Counted from the first letter of the stretch, positions 31,560 to 40,905 are shown. The stretch is DNA of 64,000 bases from Planctellipticum variicoloris (GCF_030622045.1 NZ_CP130886.1:1116001-1180000), one strand, 5' to 3'. Numbers and translations: made by a program. The notes: a model not told the origin generated them from the sequence alone.

Positions 31560-33344
31560 ATGGCCGTGTTGATGCAGATCAGGAACGCCCATAAGAATTA
31601 TGGGTCGCAGGTGTTGCTGGACGGAGCGGAAGCTGCGCTGACGGAAGACGTCAAGGTGGGGTTTGTCGGCCGGAACGGAGCCGGGAAAAGTACCCTGCTG
31701 CGGATTCTGCTCGGCGAAGAGGAGCTGGATCAGGGCGAAGTCACGCGCTCGAACAACCTGCGGCTGGGGTATCTGCGGCAGCACGATCCCTTCAAACCTG
31801 GCGAAACCGCCCTCGAGTTTCTGATGCGCGACAGCGGCCAGCCTGACTGGAAGTGCGGTGAAGTCGCCGGTCAGTTCGAATTGAAGGGGGCCTATCTCGA
31901 CGGGCCGATCGCCAAGCTCTCCGGCGGCTGGCAGACCCGCGTCAAGCTGGCGGCCCTGCTGCTGCACGAGCCCAACCTGCTCCTGCTGGACGAACCGACC
32001 AACTTCCTCGATCTGCGGACACAGATTCTGCTGGAGCACTTTCTGCGGAACTATCGCGAGGCCTGCCTGATTGTTTCGCACGACCGGTCCTTCCTGCAGG
32101 AAACGTGCACGCACACGCTCGACCTGACCCGCGGCAAGCTCACGATGTTTCCTGGAAAGATCGAAGCCTATCTCGAATATCAGCGGGACCAGAAGGAACA
32201 TAAAGAACGGTCCAACGCCGCAGTCCTTGCCAAACGCAAACACCTCGAAGAATTCATCGCCAAGAACAAAGCCCGCGCCAGCACGGCGACGCAGGCCCGT
32301 TCCAAGAGCAAGCAGCTCGAACGTCTGGAAACGATCGAGATCGAAGCCGATGAGCCGACGGCGTGTATCCGTGCGCCGCAGGTCGATCCCCGCCAGGGAC
32401 CGGCGGTCCGCTGCCGCGACGTGGCGATTGGCTACGCCGAGCGGAAAATTGCTGACGACATCACGCTGGAAATCGATCACGGCACGCGGGCGGCGATCGT
32501 GGGAGACAACGGCCAGGGGAAAACCACGTTCCTGCGGACGCTCGTCGACTCCCTGAAGCCGCTGGCGGGCGACGTTCGCTGGGGTCACGGCTGCCAGATC
32601 GGTGTCTACGCCCAGCACGTCTACACCAGCCTGCCCGAGAAGCAGACTGTTCTCGATTACCTCTATGCCCAGGCGGCGCCGGGAACCCGCGACCAGCAGA
32701 TTCTGGATCTGGCGGGCGCCATGCTGTTCCGCGGCGAAGCGGTGCAGAAGAAAGTCTCGGTCCTCTCCGGCGGCGAGCGCGCCCGGCTCTGCATGGCCGG
32801 TCTGCTCCTCAGTCAGTGCAACGTTCTGATCCTCGACGAACCGGGCAACCACCTCGACGTTGACACGATCGAAGCCCTCGCCGAGGCGTTGATCGCCTAC
32901 AAGGGGACGGTGATCTTCACCAGCCACGACCGGCACTTCATGAAGCGGGTGGCCAACTGCATCATCGAAGTCCGCGACGGCCGGGTTACCCTCTACGGCG
33001 GTCAGTACGACGCGTATCTGTACTCGGTCAACAAGGAGATCGAAGAAGGCGAGCGCGAAGAAGCCGCCCGCCGGGCGAAGGTTCCCCCGGTTCCGGGCCG
33101 CGAATCGACGCCGGTCGCCAAAGGACCGAAGAAGAACGAACGCGAACTGCGGAAAGAGATGTCGACCGTCGAGAAAACAATCGCACGGCTCGACGACGAG
33201 AAGAAGAAGGTCCACGCGGCGCTGATGCAGGCGACAGACGCGATTGAAGCAATGAGGCTGCACGATGAGCAGGAGGCGATTGCCGCGCAGCTCGTCGACG
33301 CCGAAGAACGCTGGTGTGAACTGCAGGCGGAACTGGAAGAGTAA
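31560..33344 (+). CDS. ABC-F family ATP-binding protein
   Basis: 594 residues from ATG 31560, with GAGGG 10 nt upstream. Two ABC domains in one chain and no membrane segments: first Walker A GRNGAGKS at 37-44, signature LSGGW and Walker B LLLLDEPTNFLDL; second Walker A GDNGQGKT, signature LSGGER and Walker B LILDEPGNHLDV. A linker of about 80 residues lies between them and a C-terminal coiled coil (KEMSTVEKTIARLDDEKKK) follows. ABC-F proteins act on the ribosome (EttA, Uup and others). The long tail suggests Uup-like rather than EttA, but this is not certain. Confidence 0.92.
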   Translation: MAVLMQIRNAHKNYGSQVLLDGAEAALTEDVKVGFVGRNGAGKSTLLRILLGEEELDQGEVTRSNNLRLGYLRQHDPFKPGETALEFLMRDSGQPDWKCGEVAGQFELKGAYLDGPIAKLSGGWQTRVKLAALLLHEPNLLLLDEPTNFLDLRTQILLEHFLRNYREACLIVSHDRSFLQETCTHTLDLTRGKLTMFPGKIEAYLEYQRDQKEHKERSNAAVLAKRKHLEEFIAKNKARASTATQARSKSKQLERLETIEIEADEPTACIRAPQVDPRQGPAVRCRDVAIGYAERKIADDITLEIDHGTRAAIVGDNGQGKTTFLRTLVDSLKPLAGDVRWGHGCQIGVYAQHVYTSLPEKQTVLDYLYAQAAPGTRDQQILDLAGAMLFRGEAVQKKVSVLSGGERARLCMAGLLLSQCNVLILDEPGNHLDVDTIEALAEALIAYKGTVIFTSHDRHFMKRVANCIIEVRDGRVTLYGGQYDAYLYSVNKEIEEGEREEAARRAKVPPVPGRESTPVAKGPKKNERELRKEMSTVEKTIARLDDEKKKVHAALMQATDAIEAMRLHDEQEAIAAQLVDAEERWCELQAELEE

Positions 33345-33608
33345 GAGTTCTCGGGGAGACGCAGAGGGAAGAGGAGTTCGCGGAGAAGAACCAGAATTTG
33401 ACGCAACGACATAGCGCGTTGAATCGCGAAGGCAAAACGGCAGGTTCTGACGACGAACCGCAGTTGGCGCGTCATGAGGCCCGGTCAGGGGCGAATCCCT
33501 GTCGCCCAGCGGCGTAAATCCTGGGCGACTCGCTCTGTAGCCCGTTTCAGGACGGCGCGTTACAAATTCGGCCACACGTCGTTCCCGAATATTCCGTCAG
33601 GACGTCGC

Positions 33609-34898
33609 ATGTCGACAGTACCGGCCGTCAAGCCACCGCGCCTTACTTCGCTGGACCAGTTCCGCGGCTACACCATGCTGGGAATGCTGCTGGTCAATTT
33701 CCTCGGCGGATACTCGATCTGTCCGCGAATTCTTAAACACTCCCACGACTACTGCAGCTACGCCGACACCATTATGCCGCAGTTTCTTTTTGCGGCCGGC
33801 TTTGCGCTCCGGCTGAGCCTCGGGCGTCGCCTGGAAGCGGGCGGGAAGATGCCCTGGGGGCGGGCGCTCCGCCGAATTCTGGGGCTGGCGCTGGTCGCCG
33901 TGATCTGGTATTCGTTCTGTGACCTGCGTGGAATGATTGACAAGTTCAACACTCAGGATCTCGCCAGCGTTCTCTACAGCCAGGCGAAACGGGGCTGGTT
34001 TCAGACGCTGATGCACATCGCCGTGACTTCGCTCTGGATCCTGCCGGTGATCTCCGCCTCGGTCCGGGTGCGGATTGCCTATGCTGTGGCATCCGGCGTG
34101 CTGCATATCGTGCTGTCCTGGTGGTTCAATTTTGTGTGGGTGAACTCTGCCCCGAATGGAATCGACGGCGGTCCGCTCGGATTTCTGACATGGACCGTTC
34201 CCGCCATCTGCGGCACGCTGGCCTGCGACGCCGCCCGCGCAAGGGGAACCGCTGCCGTGCGCAGCCTGGCCCTGTGCGGAATCGGAGTCATGGCGCTGGC
34301 GTGGGGCATGTCCTGCGGGACAGTCCTCTACAACGTGCCGTTGGCTCGTGCTCAATCGACGGTCCTGCCGGCAGTTCCGTCCGGCACGATCGACGATTCC
34401 GGCGATCGGGACAGCATCGACGCCTTTCGGACCACGCCGCCGATCGTCGCACCAGCACCCGGAGTCACCAAACTGGCGCCCGATCCGGTTCTGCCGTCTC
34501 TCGAACGCCTGCGGGCCTGGGACGGCGGTCTGGTGGAACCTCCCTTCGTCCCCCCGCCCGACGCGATGCGACGTCAGTGGAACTACTGGATGATGAGCCA
34601 GCGGAGCGGCAATCTCTCGTATCCGACGTTCGCGGCGGGTCTGTCGCTGCTGCTCTATGCCGGGTTTCTGGGGGCCTGCGATGGTTGGGGATGGACCTTG
34701 GGAATCTTCCGTACGCTGGGAACCAACTCGCTGGCCGCTTATCTCCTGCACGACATTGCCGGCTGGACTGTCGCCATCTGGTTCCCCGAGTCCTCTCCGT
34801 CGGTGCTCCTCACTCTGACCGGCTTTGCGTGCTTTACGGCGTCGGTCTACGCCGTCTGCCGGTTCCTGGAGTGGCGGGGCTGGTATCTCAGAGTCTGA
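33609..34898 (+). CDS. Multi-pass membrane protein, HGSNAT/DUF5009-like acyltransferase
   Basis: 429 residues from ATG 33609. At least ten hydrophobic segments. The N-terminal SLDQFRGYTMLGMLLVNF resembles the Leu-Asp-x-x-Arg-Gly opening of the heparan-alpha-glucosaminide N-acetyltransferase-like (DUF5009/DUF1624) group, which moves acetyl groups across the membrane. The loop at about 285-360 is long and hydrophilic and is probably outside the cytoplasm. The substrate is unknown, and some relatives have no proven activity. The neighbouring genes do not point to a pathway. Confidence 0.7.
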   Translation: MSTVPAVKPPRLTSLDQFRGYTMLGMLLVNFLGGYSICPRILKHSHDYCSYADTIMPQFLFAAGFALRLSLGRRLEAGGKMPWGRALRRILGLALVAVIWYSFCDLRGMIDKFNTQDLASVLYSQAKRGWFQTLMHIAVTSLWILPVISASVRVRIAYAVASGVLHIVLSWWFNFVWVNSAPNGIDGGPLGFLTWTVPAICGTLACDAARARGTAAVRSLALCGIGVMALAWGMSCGTVLYNVPLARAQSTVLPAVPSGTIDDSGDRDSIDAFRTTPPIVAPAPGVTKLAPDPVLPSLERLRAWDGGLVEPPFVPPPDAMRRQWNYWMMSQRSGNLSYPTFAAGLSLLLYAGFLGACDGWGWTLGIFRTLGTNSLAAYLLHDIAGWTVAIWFPESSPSVLLTLTGFACFTASVYAVCRFLEWRGWYLRV

Positions 34899-34918
34899 TT
34901 CGGGACGGGCCGCATTCG

Positions 34919-36148
34919 CTATTGCGGAACGCCGCTGCCGCCGAGCCGCCACAGCTTGCTCCCGGATCGAACGATCAACGCTCCGTGGACGGCGGCGACG
35001 CCATAGATCCGGCCTTCGAGCGTCAATGTGTTCTCCGCCAGTCGTTCCTTTTCCGGGCCAGCGCGATAAACGACGGTCTGGCCTCCCTTGGTGAAGAAGT
35101 AGACGCGATCCTCAACCGCCAGCGGCGAGGCCCAGCAGGAGTCGGGGAGCCGCTCGTTCCAGAGCGTCTTTCCACTTCGGGGATCCACCGCGTAGAGAAC
35201 GCCCGCCTTGCTCACGAACCACGCCGTTCCCCTCGCCAGCAGCGGCGATGCAAATGAGGATGTGACGTCCTCGGATCGCCACTGGACTGCCGTCGCAGAA
35301 ACATCCCCCTGGCCCCCCGGCTGCACGGCAAGATTCTGGTTCGCCTTGCTGGAGCCGACGAGGACGACATCGCCGATACAGGTCGGCGAATTCGTCGTGT
35401 TGCCGTCGACGCCCTCGACCCGCCAGACCCGCTCACCGGTCTCCGCCCGATACCCCTCGACGGCCCCGTTCGAACTGACGACGATCTCGGTCGAGTCGCC
35501 GACCGTGCGGATGGCCGGCGTGGACCACGACGTCCGGGATTTGCGGTCGACTTTCCAGCGGTTGTCTCCGCTGGCCTTGTCGGCGGCGAGGAGATACGAC
35601 GGGCCCGCATGGTCGATCAGCACAATCACGCTGTTGCCCGCGGCCGTCAACGAAGACCCGATGCCGTGGTTTCCCTGGAACTCGCCGTATTCTTTGACCA
35701 GCGACCGCTGCCAGACCGGCTCGCCGGCATGTGTCAGCGCCAGCAGGTCGCCGCTTTCAAAGAACGCGTAAACCCGGTCGGCATCGACGACCGGCGTGGG
35801 GGCGCCCCGGCTGACATAGTCGCTGACTTTGACCTTCTGCGTCGCCGGAAACTCGCGGGACCAGACCTGCTGGCCGTCGGCGAGTGAAAAAGCCGAGACG
35901 ACGATCATTTCCTTTTCCTCTCCCTTTGCGGAGGTGACGAAGATCTGATCTCCCCAGACGACGGGGCTTGATTGACCATAGCCCGGAATTTCGGCGGTCC
36001 AGGCGACGTGCTCGGTATCGCTCCAGGTCAGCGGGAGTTGACGGGCTGCTGTCGTGCTTGTCCCGTCGCCACGAAAACCTGGCCAGTGTTCGCCCGGGGT
36101 GGCGGACGCGATTGCGAAAAACAGTCCATACAGAATGCCGTCGAGCAT
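34919..36148 (-). CDS. Secreted PQQ-type beta-propeller repeat protein
   Basis: 409 residues. A short hydrophobic N-terminus (MLDGILYGLFFAIASATPG) looks like a signal sequence. The mature part starts HWPGFRGDG and contains repeated propeller blades with the pattern of a Gly-Asp or Asp-Gly turn before a Trp (for instance SGDNRWKVDR, TGERVWRVEG, SGKTLWNERL). It resembles BamB-like and PQQ-dependent dehydrogenase propellers, but PQQ-binding residues cannot be confirmed. A paralogue is encoded at 56219. It is 63 nt downstream of the DUF3386-like gene on the same strand. Confidence 0.85.
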   Translation of the reverse strand: MLDGILYGLFFAIASATPGEHWPGFRGDGTSTTAARQLPLTWSDTEHVAWTAEIPGYGQSSPVVWGDQIFVTSAKGEEKEMIVVSAFSLADGQQVWSREFPATQKVKVSDYVSRGAPTPVVDADRVYAFFESGDLLALTHAGEPVWQRSLVKEYGEFQGNHGIGSSLTAAGNSVIVLIDHAGPSYLLAADKASGDNRWKVDRKSRTSWSTPAIRTVGDSTEIVVSSNGAVEGYRAETGERVWRVEGVDGNTTNSPTCIGDVVLVGSSKANQNLAVQPGGQGDVSATAVQWRSEDVTSSFASPLLARGTAWFVSKAGVLYAVDPRSGKTLWNERLPDSCWASPLAVEDRVYFFTKGGQTVVYRAGPEKERLAENTLTLEGRIYGVAAVHGALIVRSGSKLWRLGGSGVPQ

Positions 36149-36211
36149 GGAACAGTCACTTTCCAGAAGCGGGCGTATGGGAGGAACGTGCGAGGCGCCG
36201 TCGGCGACGGG

Positions 36212-36970
36212 TCACCGGCTGACTGCGGTCGTGGCCGTTCGGGCCAGCAGACGCGGTTCGGACAGTTCCAGCCGTTGTGTCGACCGCGTCTCCCTGCCGG
36301 TGTTGATGGCGGCCCACCACAGGCTTGGAACTGCGACGCCGTCGACGAATTTCCATTCGGTGTGAACCTGCCGGCTGCTGATCAGGTCTCCCGTCGCTTT
36401 GTCCCACGTCGTCACCGCAAAGTCCTGCGGCAGGTGCTTTCCGTCCGGGGTCCGCAGGACGTCGGAAACGCTGATGACGAAGTGCGTCTTCTCGGTGAAA
36501 CGATGGACTTCCGTCATGACGTCGCCCCGGACGCGCCACTGGCTTTTCTCGGCCGGATCCTTGGAGCGGATGAGACGCCCCATCGGGTGCGTCGCGTCGT
36601 CATCCGCAAATTCGACGTTAAGGTTAGCGTCACTGTCAGCCAGTCGATGGCCGACCAGCGAGTCGAGCGTCCGTGTGATCCACTCGAAGCCCTCGGAATT
36701 CGACAGGTCGAGCTTCAACTTGCCATCGGCGGCGACTGTGACATGCCCCGATACGCTCCGCCCGTTCGTTGCCGCCGTCAGCTTTGCTTCAAAGCCGGGG
36801 AATGCGTGCCAGGCGACCCGCCCGTCGTGACCAGCCTGCATGAGCTGAGCTGCGGTCGGCTCGGCGGCGACCGCCTGCGTAAGCCAGAGGGCCATTGCCA
36901 CGAAGCCGCCGGCGGAGAGCCAGTAGCCAACCGCAGTCATGAGTGATTGACGGGAGGAATGAAACATCAT
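36212..36970 (-). CDS. Secreted DUF3386-like protein
   Basis: 252 residues from the ATG at 36970 (second ATG at 36967). A signal peptide with the hydrophobic core AVGYWLSAGGFVAMALWL and an AVAAE cleavage site is clear. The mature protein starts with an ARMxAHDGRxxWHAFPGFEAK-like segment (here AGHDGRVAWHAFPGF), and contains beta-rich repeats such as HVTVAADGKLKLD and WRVRGDVMTEVHRF. This resembles DUF3386, known mostly from cyanobacteria, with no proven function. A Fur-like palindrome lies 230 nt upstream. It is probably cotranscribed with the propeller gene that follows. Confidence 0.7.
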   Translation of the reverse strand: MMFHSSRQSLMTAVGYWLSAGGFVAMALWLTQAVAAEPTAAQLMQAGHDGRVAWHAFPGFEAKLTAATNGRSVSGHVTVAADGKLKLDLSNSEGFEWITRTLDSLVGHRLADSDANLNVEFADDDATHPMGRLIRSKDPAEKSQWRVRGDVMTEVHRFTEKTHFVISVSDVLRTPDGKHLPQDFAVTTWDKATGDLISSRQVHTEWKFVDGVAVPSLWWAAINTGRETRSTQRLELSEPRLLARTATTAVSR

Positions 36971-37309
36971 GGATCGCGACTTTCCGGGGAGTGAGAGGAG
37001 ATTTCGGTCGTCCGAGTTCCCGACGGCCCGTCGATGTTGCGCCCCGGTCCTCCATGGTGATGGAGCGCAAAGAGAGCGGCAGCAGCGGGGACGTGAACGG
37101 AGAGGGCCGATCACGGGGCGTGGTCAGTCACAACAGGCGGAGCCGGTTGGACGCAGGCGTTGGCGAGCGGGCTGCCGGTAAGGTCGCTGGCTGGCGATGA
37201 GACTGAGATTCAATCTCAGTGTCGGCAGTTTATGCCCCCAAGGGGGGCGTTGCAAGCCTCGGCCTTGCGATTCCCTCTGCGCCGAGCTCCGCATCGGTCG
37301 GTTGCCGGC
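36971..37309. other. 339-nt intergenic region upstream of the DUF3386-like gene
   Basis: No gene is supported here. The region separates the antiporter gene (ends at 37310) from the DUF3386-like gene, both on the minus strand. It holds the palindrome at 37202-37220 and a low-complexity, GC-rich stretch otherwise. A CCCCAAGGGGGG tract at about 37235 could add a small hairpin downstream of the antiporter. Confidence 0.6.
37202..37220 (-). promoter_or_regulatory. Fur-like palindrome
   Basis: ACTGAGATT-C-AATCTCAGT is a perfect 9-1-9 dyad. Its core TGAGATTCAATCTCA has the 7-1-7 form of Fur-family operators (TGANAATNATTNTCA type). It lies in the leader of the DUF3386-like/PQQ propeller operon and could put that operon under metal control. 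No -10 or -35 boxes are convincing beside it. Confidence 0.5.
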
Positions 37310-38728
37310 TCAACTCCGGGACGGACGTTCGGCTGGAGAAAGTCGGCTCAAGATCGGCGCGGTCGCCAGGGTCGTCGCCAGCGCCATCAGGACCATCATG
37401 GCAAACAGCTCGGGCGAAATGATTTTCAGCGACAGGCCAACATTCAGGACGATCAGTTCCATCAGGCCCCGCGTATTCATCAGGATGCCCAGCGCGGCCG
37501 ATGTTCGCCAATCCAGCCCGACGGCGCGGGAAGCCACCAGGGTGCCTCCCAGCTTGCCGATGGTGGCGACAAGAATGATCGCAGCGCACATCAGCCAGCG
37601 ATCCGTTCCGACGATCAGCCCGATTTGAGTATTCATGCCGGTAATTGCGAAAAACGCCGGAAGGAACAGGACTGTAACCACCATGCGCAGTTGATTGGTC
37701 AGCGATTTCGCCAGCGCGCTGTCGTGCGGAATCATGGAGCCGAAGAGAAACGCGCCAAACACCGCATGGATGCCGATGATCTCCGTGGTGAGGGAGGCCA
37801 TCAAGAGCCCAATCAGCACCAGCGGCCCGGCGCGCAGCTCCGATTTGCAATGTGTGGTCCAGGCGATCCAGTTGCGGATCAGCGGCTGTACAACGCCAAT
37901 CATCACCCCCAGGAAGAGCACGGTTGCAGCCGCAATCGTCACGGCATCTCCCACCCGTGCCTGAGCGACGCCCACGACGAATGCGAGCAGCCACCACGCC
38001 GTCACGTCGTCGGCCGCAGCGCAACTCAGAGCGATGACTCCCAGATCGGATTTGTCGAGCCCCCGGTCCGTCAGAATGCGCGCCAGGACCGGAAATGCGG
38101 TGATCGACATTGCGACGGCCAGGAACAGCGCAAAGCTTGTAAACGGAACGTCGCTGCTGGACAGGACCGGGTATAGCCAGAGCGCCAGAACCCCGCCGAG
38201 CACGAATGGCAGCACGATACTGGCATGAGAGATCGCCACAGCAATGTGGGCGTTGCGACCGACTTTTTCCAGATTCAGTTCCAGGCCGACCACGAACATG
38301 TAGAGCACAATGCCCAGTTGGGCCACGACGTTCAATGCCGCCACCACCAGCCCCTGCGGATCGGTCTCCGGGCCGGGAATGAACCAGTGCATGGCTTCCG
38401 GCGAGATCGCACCGAGGACGGACGGTCCCAGCAGGATCCCGGCGATCACTTCGCCGATGACGGCCGGTTGGCCAATGCGTCGGAACAGCCAGGCCAGCAG
38501 GTTTCCCAGGCCGATGACCGCGGTCAGCGTGGTCATCACATGCACGACCACATTGACGTGCCGGGAACTTTCGAAGACCGCCGCGGCTTTTGCATTTGCC
38601 GCAGGGACCGACAGCTCCTCGTGAAACCGGCAGATGCCCCAGAAAATCCCGACGGCGGCAATCAGCAACAGCAGATAAACCGGCAATACGGCGATCGAGG
38701 GTCGGCGGATCGAGCCGGATTCACTCAT
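37310..38728 (-). CDS. CPA2 family cation:proton antiporter (KefB/NapA-like)
   Basis: 472 residues with about 13 membrane segments. The CPA2 pattern is seen in GQPAVIGEVIAGILLGPSVL (TM2-3 region), ITAFPVLARIL and the ion-binding Asp pair in CAAADDVTAW, followed by GAFLFGSMIP and NTRGLMELIVLNVG. There is no TrkA-N domain at the C-terminus, so it is the short antiporter type. Its ATG at 38728 overlaps the stop of the flavoprotein gene by 8 nt (ATGAGTGA), so the two are translationally coupled. Confidence 0.9.
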   Translation of the reverse strand: MSESGSIRRPSIAVLPVYLLLLIAAVGIFWGICRFHEELSVPAANAKAAAVFESSRHVNVVVHVMTTLTAVIGLGNLLAWLFRRIGQPAVIGEVIAGILLGPSVLGAISPEAMHWFIPGPETDPQGLVVAALNVVAQLGIVLYMFVVGLELNLEKVGRNAHIAVAISHASIVLPFVLGGVLALWLYPVLSSSDVPFTSFALFLAVAMSITAFPVLARILTDRGLDKSDLGVIALSCAAADDVTAWWLLAFVVGVAQARVGDAVTIAAATVLFLGVMIGVVQPLIRNWIAWTTHCKSELRAGPLVLIGLLMASLTTEIIGIHAVFGAFLFGSMIPHDSALAKSLTNQLRMVVTVLFLPAFFAITGMNTQIGLIVGTDRWLMCAAIILVATIGKLGGTLVASRAVGLDWRTSAALGILMNTRGLMELIVLNVGLSLKIISPELFAMMVLMALATTLATAPILSRLSPAERPSRS

Positions 38729-40019
38729 CGCTGCCGGCTTCCGCTGCAACGGGCCGGGCAGCGGCCAGCGTCGCCAGCTCCTGCTCGCGTTCCGCCCGCA
38801 TTTCATCCATCAGCGGCCAGAGCACGTCGACGTCGTCCTTGAACACGTCGCCGATCAGAACGTCCGTCACGTAGTCCTTCAGGTGCGGGTGCCGTCGGAC
38901 AAACCGGCCGAAGCTGAATCCGTTGTAAAACTCCATCACCAGCCGCTGCATACGGTCCACGCCTCGGACAAATGCCGGTTCCCAGTCGCCGATCTGGTCG
39001 GCGGACGTGTCGTTCTTCGACAGACCGGTGCAGATCGAGTCGGCGGCGAGTTGTCCCGACTTGAGCGCCATCAGCACTCCCGAGGAGTACAGGGGATCCA
39101 GGAAGCCGTAGGCGTCTCCGACGAGCACCCAGCCGTCGCCCGCCGCCCTGCGGGAACGGTAGGAGTATTCTTTCTGGGCGCGGAAGATGTCGCAGCGCTC
39201 GGCGTTGGCGATTCGCGGCTGCACTCCCGGGCACCTGGCGACTTCTTGAAAGAAGATCTCTTCGAAGTCGGTGGTTCCGCGATCGCGGAACAGGTAGTCG
39301 TGTCCTCCCACCACGCCGACGCTGACGACGTCATCGTGAAGGGGGATGTACCAGAACCAGGCTTTTTTGTCCTTAACCTGCAGGACGATCGTGGCGCCTT
39401 CGTCGCGGCCGGTATCCCGGAACGCCCCCTTCCAGTAGGTCCAGACGGCGGCCTTCTTCAGTTCCGGGTACCACTCGCGCAGGCCGAGTTTGCCGATCAG
39501 CATCGACTGCTGGCCGGTGGCGTCGACCACGACTTTCGCACGGACTTCGCGTGAGGCGGACTCGCCATCGAGCGTGACGCGAACGCCGACGGCGCGATCG
39601 CCGTCGAACAGGACGTCGTGGACTCGGGCGCCTTCATGGGCTTCCACTCCCTGCTCGCGGGCGTTCTCCAGCATGAGTTGGTCAAACTCGCTCCGGCGGA
39701 CCTGCCAGGTCTGCGAGGATTCGTGGGGCCGGTGGTCGCAGAAATAGAAGGGTTCGGACAGCCGGCCCTTGTCGGTCACAAATTGCACGCTGTACTTGCG
39801 GACGAAGTGACTTCCCTTGAGTTTGTCGAGCATTTTCAGGCGATCGAGGACCCAGTAGGTCTGCGGGATCAGCGATTCGCCGATGTGAAAGCGAGGGAAG
39901 TGGTCGCGCTCGTAGAGGACGACGCGGTATCCCTGCTGGGCGATCAGCGTCGCGGTCGTCGTTCCTGCCGGTCCGCCGCCGATCACGACGACATCGTATT
40001 GCTGGGCATTGGAAGGCAT
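38721..40019 (-). CDS. FAD-dependent oxidoreductase with flavin-halogenase-type motifs
   Basis: 432 residues. The FAD-binding GGGPAG is at 14-19, and GDAYGFLDPLYSSG is the second FAD motif. Residues 221-226 read WFWYIP, matching the WxWxIP motif of flavin-dependent halogenases, and Lys75 in FVRKYSVQF falls where halogenases carry the catalytic Lys. The family also includes geranylgeranyl-reductase-like oxidoreductases that do not halogenate, so substrate and reaction are open. AGGAG precedes the ATG. It heads a two-gene operon with the antiporter and has a palindrome-rich promoter. Confidence 0.8.
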   Translation of the reverse strand: MPSNAQQYDVVVIGGGPAGTTTATLIAQQGYRVVLYERDHFPRFHIGESLIPQTYWVLDRLKMLDKLKGSHFVRKYSVQFVTDKGRLSEPFYFCDHRPHESSQTWQVRRSEFDQLMLENAREQGVEAHEGARVHDVLFDGDRAVGVRVTLDGESASREVRAKVVVDATGQQSMLIGKLGLREWYPELKKAAVWTYWKGAFRDTGRDEGATIVLQVKDKKAWFWYIPLHDDVVSVGVVGGHDYLFRDRGTTDFEEIFFQEVARCPGVQPRIANAERCDIFRAQKEYSYRSRRAAGDGWVLVGDAYGFLDPLYSSGVLMALKSGQLAADSICTGLSKNDTSADQIGDWEPAFVRGVDRMQRLVMEFYNGFSFGRFVRRHPHLKDYVTDVLIGDVFKDDVDVLWPLMDEMRAEREQELATLAAARPVAAEAGSDE

Positions 40020-40058
40020 GGAGGTCTCCTGGGGATGTCGTTGCGGGGGAATATCGGC

Positions 40059-40100
40059 AAAATACTTGTCGAAACAAGTCTTGTCAAGACATCTGTTTCG
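40059..40100 (-). promoter_or_regulatory. Promoter with overlapping operator-like palindromes for the flavoprotein-antiporter operon
   Basis: On the minus strand TTGACA (40087-40082) and TATTTT (40064-40059) are spaced by 17 bp. The -35 box is the centre of GTCTTG-A-CAAGAC (40078-40090), itself nested in CGAAACA...TGTTTCG (40070-40100). A second dyad, CTTGT-TTCG-ACAAG, sits between the -35 and -10. A repressor binding here would block RNA polymerase. The family of the repressor is unknown; TetR or MarR types use such dyads. Confidence 0.65.
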
Positions 40101-40323
40101 GCCAGCGAGTTCTTTGGGCGTTCGCGATTGTGGAATTGGAATCCAAATATTAACGGATCTTGGCCGGCTCGATCATCAATTTCGGCGTCAGGCGGCGAAA
40201 GATGGGTGACGGGATCGCCGCGCCAGGGGTCGCTGATCGCTGCTGGGCATTGTGTATGCGGCCGATGTCTCTCGGAGGCCGCTGGTGAGTTCGGGATACT
40301 GATTCTGAGGAGGTGTAAACGAA

Positions 40324-40353
40324 AACACACCAGGCATGACAGCCTGGTGTGTT
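40324..40353 (-). terminator. Hairpin terminator downstream of tRNA-Asp
   Basis: AACACACCAGGC (40324-40335) and its perfect complement (40342-40353) enclose a 6-nt loop. It lies 58 nt past the 3' end of the tRNA, in the direction of tRNA transcription. The following bases on the minus strand, TTCGTTT, form a weak T-tract. The rest of the 392-nt gap between the flavoprotein start and the tRNA holds no gene. Confidence 0.7.
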
Positions 40354-40411
40354 CTCAAAATTGTGAAGCGAACTGCTGTTGCGACGAATCGGGCAATCAG
40401 CCAGTTCTATA

Positions 40412-40485
40412 CGAGGCCGGCGGGGCTCGAACCCGTAACCTCCGGATCGACAGTCCGGTGCTCTAACCAATTGAGCTACGGCCCC
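40412..40485 (-). tRNA. tRNA-Asp (GTC)
   Basis: Read on the minus strand from 40485, a full cloverleaf forms: acceptor GGGGCCG with CGGCCTC, D arm with GCTC...GAGC, anticodon stem CCGGA with TCCGG around the loop CTGTCGA (anticodon GTC), and T loop TTCGAGC. One A-C mismatch is at the end of the T stem. The discriminator is G. The 3' CCA is not encoded and must be added. Confidence 0.96.
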
Positions 40486-40517
40486 AACACGTGGCGTCAA
40501 CCGCGTGCGGTGGGCTG

Positions 40518-40545
40518 ATTCTACAGCCCGACAGACACCCGTCAA
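40518..40545 (-). promoter_or_regulatory. Promoter of tRNA-Asp
   Basis: On the minus strand TTGACG (40545-40540) and TAGAAT (40523-40518) are 16 bp apart. The -10 box ends 32 nt before the tRNA 5' end, leaving room for a short leader. Matches to the sigma-70 consensus are 5 of 6 at both boxes. Confidence 0.65.
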
Positions 40546-40905
40546 GCGACCGGGTTCATTCCGCAGCGAGGAAAATCTCAGAAGTCGAATCTCCTGCTGA
40601 CAGAACAGGTTGTCGAGGTCTTGCTCGAAAGCTTCATGAGACGCTTCGGGGCTGCTGGCCGGCATTTTCCGGCTCCAGAACTTGCCTTTCGGCAATCTTG
40701 GCGTCAGGCCACCTGTTTCCGCAGAAGATCTGCGGCGACTGAGGGGATTTCGGTGGCGGGAGCAAAGTTGTTCTCGACGCCTTTAAGGGTTGCGCGAAAA
40801 CTGTGCTGTCGTGCTTGTTTTCTTGGCGGTCCTGGTGGTGGCTGCTCGCTAGGAAATCCGTCGATTCCTGCTAGAGTCTGAGGCAGTTGAAACTCCATCA
40901 ATGGC

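Noticed and set aside
31260-33575. 771-codon open frame on the minus strand opposite the ABC-F gene
   Set aside because: It lies antisense to a protein with complete Walker and signature motifs and itself shows no family features.
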